44,918 nt of DNA from Veillonella seminalis (GTDB lineage Bacteria; Bacillota; Negativicutes; Veillonellales; Veillonellaceae), in contig NZ_RQUZ01000015.1 in assembly GCF_003992065.1 (NCBI RefSeq), positions 1 through 44,918 of the forward strand, in the 5' to 3' direction. The notes beneath the pieces are model-generated. The model was not told the origin of the DNA. It saw only the letters and a list, made by a program, of their open reading frames with translations, and ran no database searches. A program made the translations under genes and the position numbers. Below are positions 43,660-44,918 of this stretch, piece by piece (position 1 is the stretch's first letter; every line of letters begins with the position of its first letter).

Positions 43660-44526
43660 ATGGTAACATCATTACGTGAAAAACATCAAGCCGGTCAATT
43701 TACTATTACTGTAGAATTAGACCCGCCGAAGAGTGCTTCGGTAAATAAAACCTTTAAAGAAGCGGCACAACTTTTAGACAAGGTTGATGCTATTAATATT
43801 GCCGATTGCCCGATGGCTAAATTACGTATGAGCCCTATTGCGTTGGCTCATTTGATAAAATTTCGGGCACAGATAGATACTATTTTTCATCTTACCTGTC
43901 GTGATAGAAATATTTTGGGGCTCCAGGCTGAATTATTGGGGGCGGCTGCTCTCGGCGTAAATAATATTTTAACTTTGACCGGTGATGAGCCATCCCGTGG
44001 TGATCATCCTGATGCCAAGCCTGTTTTTGAAGTAGACTCAATCGGGTTGTTAAAAATAGCCAATACATTAAATAACGGTTTTGATTTGGCCGGTAATCCA
44101 TTGGATGAATCTACCAATTTTTATATAGGTACAACCGGTAATCCCGGGGCTGATGATTTAGATGCAGAAAAGGCTAAGATTATTCGTAAAATTGAAGCGG
44201 GTGCTAATTTTATCCAAACACAGCCTATTTATGATTTGGAAAAAGCAAAACGCTTTGTCGATATGGTCGAACCTTTAGGGCTTCCGGTTATGCTCGGATT
44301 GATTCCTTTAAAAAGTTTTAAAATGGCAACGTATCTTCACACGAAGGTACCCGGAATTTCCTTGACTGACGATATTCTAAACCGTATGGAAAAAGGTGGT
44401 AAGGAAGCAGGTTTGGAAATTGCACTTGAAACTTTGTTGGCAATAAAACAAATTGCTCACGGTGTTCATATCATGCCACTCAATGATATTCAGACTGTGT
44501 TGTATCTGATTGATCATATAAGTTAA
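43660..44526 (+). CDS. metF: methylenetetrahydrofolate reductase
   Basis: 288 aa, standard for the FAD TIM-barrel enzyme. V-E-L-D-P-P-K-S (about 18-25), L-T-C-R-D-R-N (about 80-86), L-T-L-T-G-D-E-P-S-R-G-D-H-P and F-I-Q-T-Q-P-I-Y-D are family features. Makes 5-methyl-THF for MetH. No MetV partner gene is seen, and the electron donor is unclear. The ribosome site is only a G-rich stretch (GTTGGGGATTGG) before the ATG. The 123-base gap after metH has no strong terminator, so it should be in the same SAM-controlled unit. Confidence 0.94.
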   Translation: MVTSLREKHQAGQFTITVELDPPKSASVNKTFKEAAQLLDKVDAINIADCPMAKLRMSPIALAHLIKFRAQIDTIFHLTCRDRNILGLQAELLGAAALGVNNILTLTGDEPSRGDHPDAKPVFEVDSIGLLKIANTLNNGFDLAGNPLDESTNFYIGTTGNPGADDLDAEKAKIIRKIEAGANFIQTQPIYDLEKAKRFVDMVEPLGLPVMLGLIPLKSFKMATYLHTKVPGISLTDDILNRMEKGGKEAGLEIALETLLAIKQIAHGVHIMPLNDIQTVLYLIDHIS

Positions 44527-44545
44527 AATTAAATACAGATGTTAC

Positions 44546-44590
44546 ATACGATTCATCGCATACTATATTTGTTGTGGTGAATCGTATTTT
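44546..44590 (+). terminator. terminator after metF
   Basis: ATACGATTCA (44546-44555) pairs perfectly with TGAATCGTAT (44578-44587), followed by TTT. Its last base is the first base of the first parS site. Confidence 0.8.
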
Positions 44591-44605
44591 GTTTCACGTG
44601 AAACA
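44590..44605. promoter_or_regulatory. parS site 1
   Basis: TGTTTCACGTGAAACA: exact match to the ParB/Spo0J centromere consensus TGTTNCACGTGAAACA. Nucleates ParB loading near the origin. Confidence 0.95.
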
Positions 44606-44644
44606 ATTTGATCTAAAACTGTTGAGCCGGAATAAAAAGGAGGA

Positions 44645-44660
44645 TGTTTCACGTGAAACA
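44645..44660. promoter_or_regulatory. parS site 2
   Basis: Identical to site 1 (TGTTTCACGTGAAACA), exactly 55 bp downstream of it. Confidence 0.95.
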
Positions 44661-44699
44661 ATTTAATCTGAAACTGTTGGGCCGGAATAAAAGGGGGGA

Positions 44700-44715
44700 T
44701 GTTTCACGTGAAACA
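44700..44715. promoter_or_regulatory. parS site 3
   Basis: Identical to sites 1 and 2, again 55 bp downstream. Confidence 0.95.
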
Positions 44716-44755
44716 ATTTAATCTGAAATTGTTGGGCCGAAATGAAAAATAAGAA

Positions 44756-44771
44756 TGTTTCACATGAAACA
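44756..44771. promoter_or_regulatory. degenerate parS site 4
   Basis: TGTTTCACATGAAACA, one base off (G to A in the central CACGTG), 56 bp after site 3. ParB binding is probably weaker. Confidence 0.75.
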
Positions 44772-44820
44772 TTCTTTTAAAAAACGGTTAATTGTAAACT
44801 GAAATTGAACATATAAAAAA

Positions 44821-44900
44821 TCCATAGTGAATACCGATTTGTATTATGATTAATGTCGCTAAAACAAATCTTATACACGAGGTATCGATATCACTATGGA
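44821..44900 (+). repeat. long nested inverted repeat
   Basis: TCCATAGTGA (44821-44830) pairs with TCACTATGGA (44891-44900), ATACC (44831-44835) with GGTAT (44881-44885), and GATTTGT (44836-44842) with ACAAATC (44864-44870). In addition TTATGATTAAT (44844-44854) matches ATTAATCATAA at 44905-44915. The structure hides the ATG at 44896 and the GAGG upstream of it. Confidence 0.7.
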
Positions 44901-44918
44901 CTCTATTAATCATAACAC
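44896..44918 (+). CDS. possible start of a gene running off the window
   Basis: ATG at 44896 opens M-D-S-I-N-H-N and is still open at the window edge. CGAGG lies 13 bases upstream. Only seven residues are visible, so no function can be given. A transposase start is one possibility because start codons hidden in a terminal inverted repeat are common in insertion sequences. Confidence 0.35.

Larger units (their letters stand above)
44590..44771 (+). repeat. tandem 55/56-bp repeats carrying parS
   Basis: Four units begin at 44590, 44645, 44700 and 44756. Each opens with a 16-bp parS site, followed in units 1-3 by AATTT-[GA]-ATCT-[AG]-AAA-[CT]-TGTTG-[AG]-GCCG and an A/G-rich end containing AAAGGAGG-like bases. 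Unit 4 is truncated after the parS. Differences are single-base, indicating recent tandem duplication. Confidence 0.9.

Noticed and set aside
44605-44755. Tiny frames starting at GTG within each parS unit (V-K-Q-F-N-L-K-L-L-G-R-N)
   Set aside because: A GGAGG-like stretch precedes the GTG in two units, but the unit length is not a multiple of three, frames end at different places, and the sequence is better explained by parS duplication.
44590-44771. Repeats considered as a CRISPR array
   Set aside because: Unit length is 55-56 bp with no unique spacers; the conserved part is parS and the intervening part is itself repeated.

Overview
The window looks like the replication-origin region of a low-G+C, diderm Firmicute (Negativicutes, most likely Veillonella or a close relative). 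The gene order around dnaA is Firmicute-like: gyrB, remB-like, DciA-like, recF, S4 protein, dnaN and dnaA on one side, and rpmH, rnpA, yidD, yidC, jag, mnmE, mnmG and rsmG on the other. Yet there is also an RND efflux pump with a lipoprotein adaptor, which normally needs an outer membrane. The genus is an inference from gene content and base composition, not from a database match.

Layout. 1-120: the 3' end of an IS30-family transposase. 163-3176: a GltD-like flavoprotein and a serine/threonine-type amino acid transporter. 3813-3989: a 58-aa protein of unknown role. 4055-13194: a citrate lyase island made of two divergent units. One (minus) carries citD, citE, citF, citG, a carboxylate carrier and a beta-propeller lactonase, with a DUF1904 gene downstream. 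The other (plus) carries a LysR regulator, citC and citX. 13253-13329: tRNA-Arg(CCT), followed by a dense cluster of DnaA-box-like sites. 13660-20480: a 105-aa unknown protein, the RND pump with its adaptor and a MarR regulator, and a CNNM/CBS membrane protein. 20840-24399: an atypical DXS-like enzyme and a LysP-like permease. 24416-32513: the gyrB to dnaA replication block. 32514-32962: the dnaA/rpmH part of oriC. 32963-39882: the rpmH to rsmG block. 40057-44526: a SAM-I riboswitch followed by a stand-alone MetH activation-domain protein, a short MetH and MetF. 44590-44771: four tandem 55-56 bp repeats, each starting with a ParB-binding parS site. 44821-44918: a long inverted repeat covering the possible start of another gene.

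How it fits together. Strand use switches at about 32.5-32.9 kb: nearly everything to the left is on the minus strand and everything to the right on the plus strand, as expected if replication diverges from oriC there. The exceptions on the left arm are the 58-aa gene and the lysR-citC-citX unit, which lie head-on to replication. DnaA boxes occur on both sides of dnaA (a bipartite origin), and a third cluster sits about 17 kb away. The parS array lies about 12 kb from dnaA on the right arm, so the window holds both replication initiation and chromosome segregation sites. The methionine genes form a complete methyl-transfer module (MetF makes methyl-THF, MetH uses it, and the separate activation protein would reactivate MetH) under SAM control. 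The citrate genes encode all lyase subunits plus prosthetic-group synthesis, attachment and acetylation.

Most worth a second look: a promoter with a 19-bp spacer and an 18-bp palindrome feeding straight into a hairpin terminator ahead of the DXS-like gene; the distal DnaA-box cluster; the parS tandem repeats; the lactonase in the citrate lyase operon; the LEA-like insertion in Jag; and the Cys-rich tail on the stand-alone MetH activation protein.
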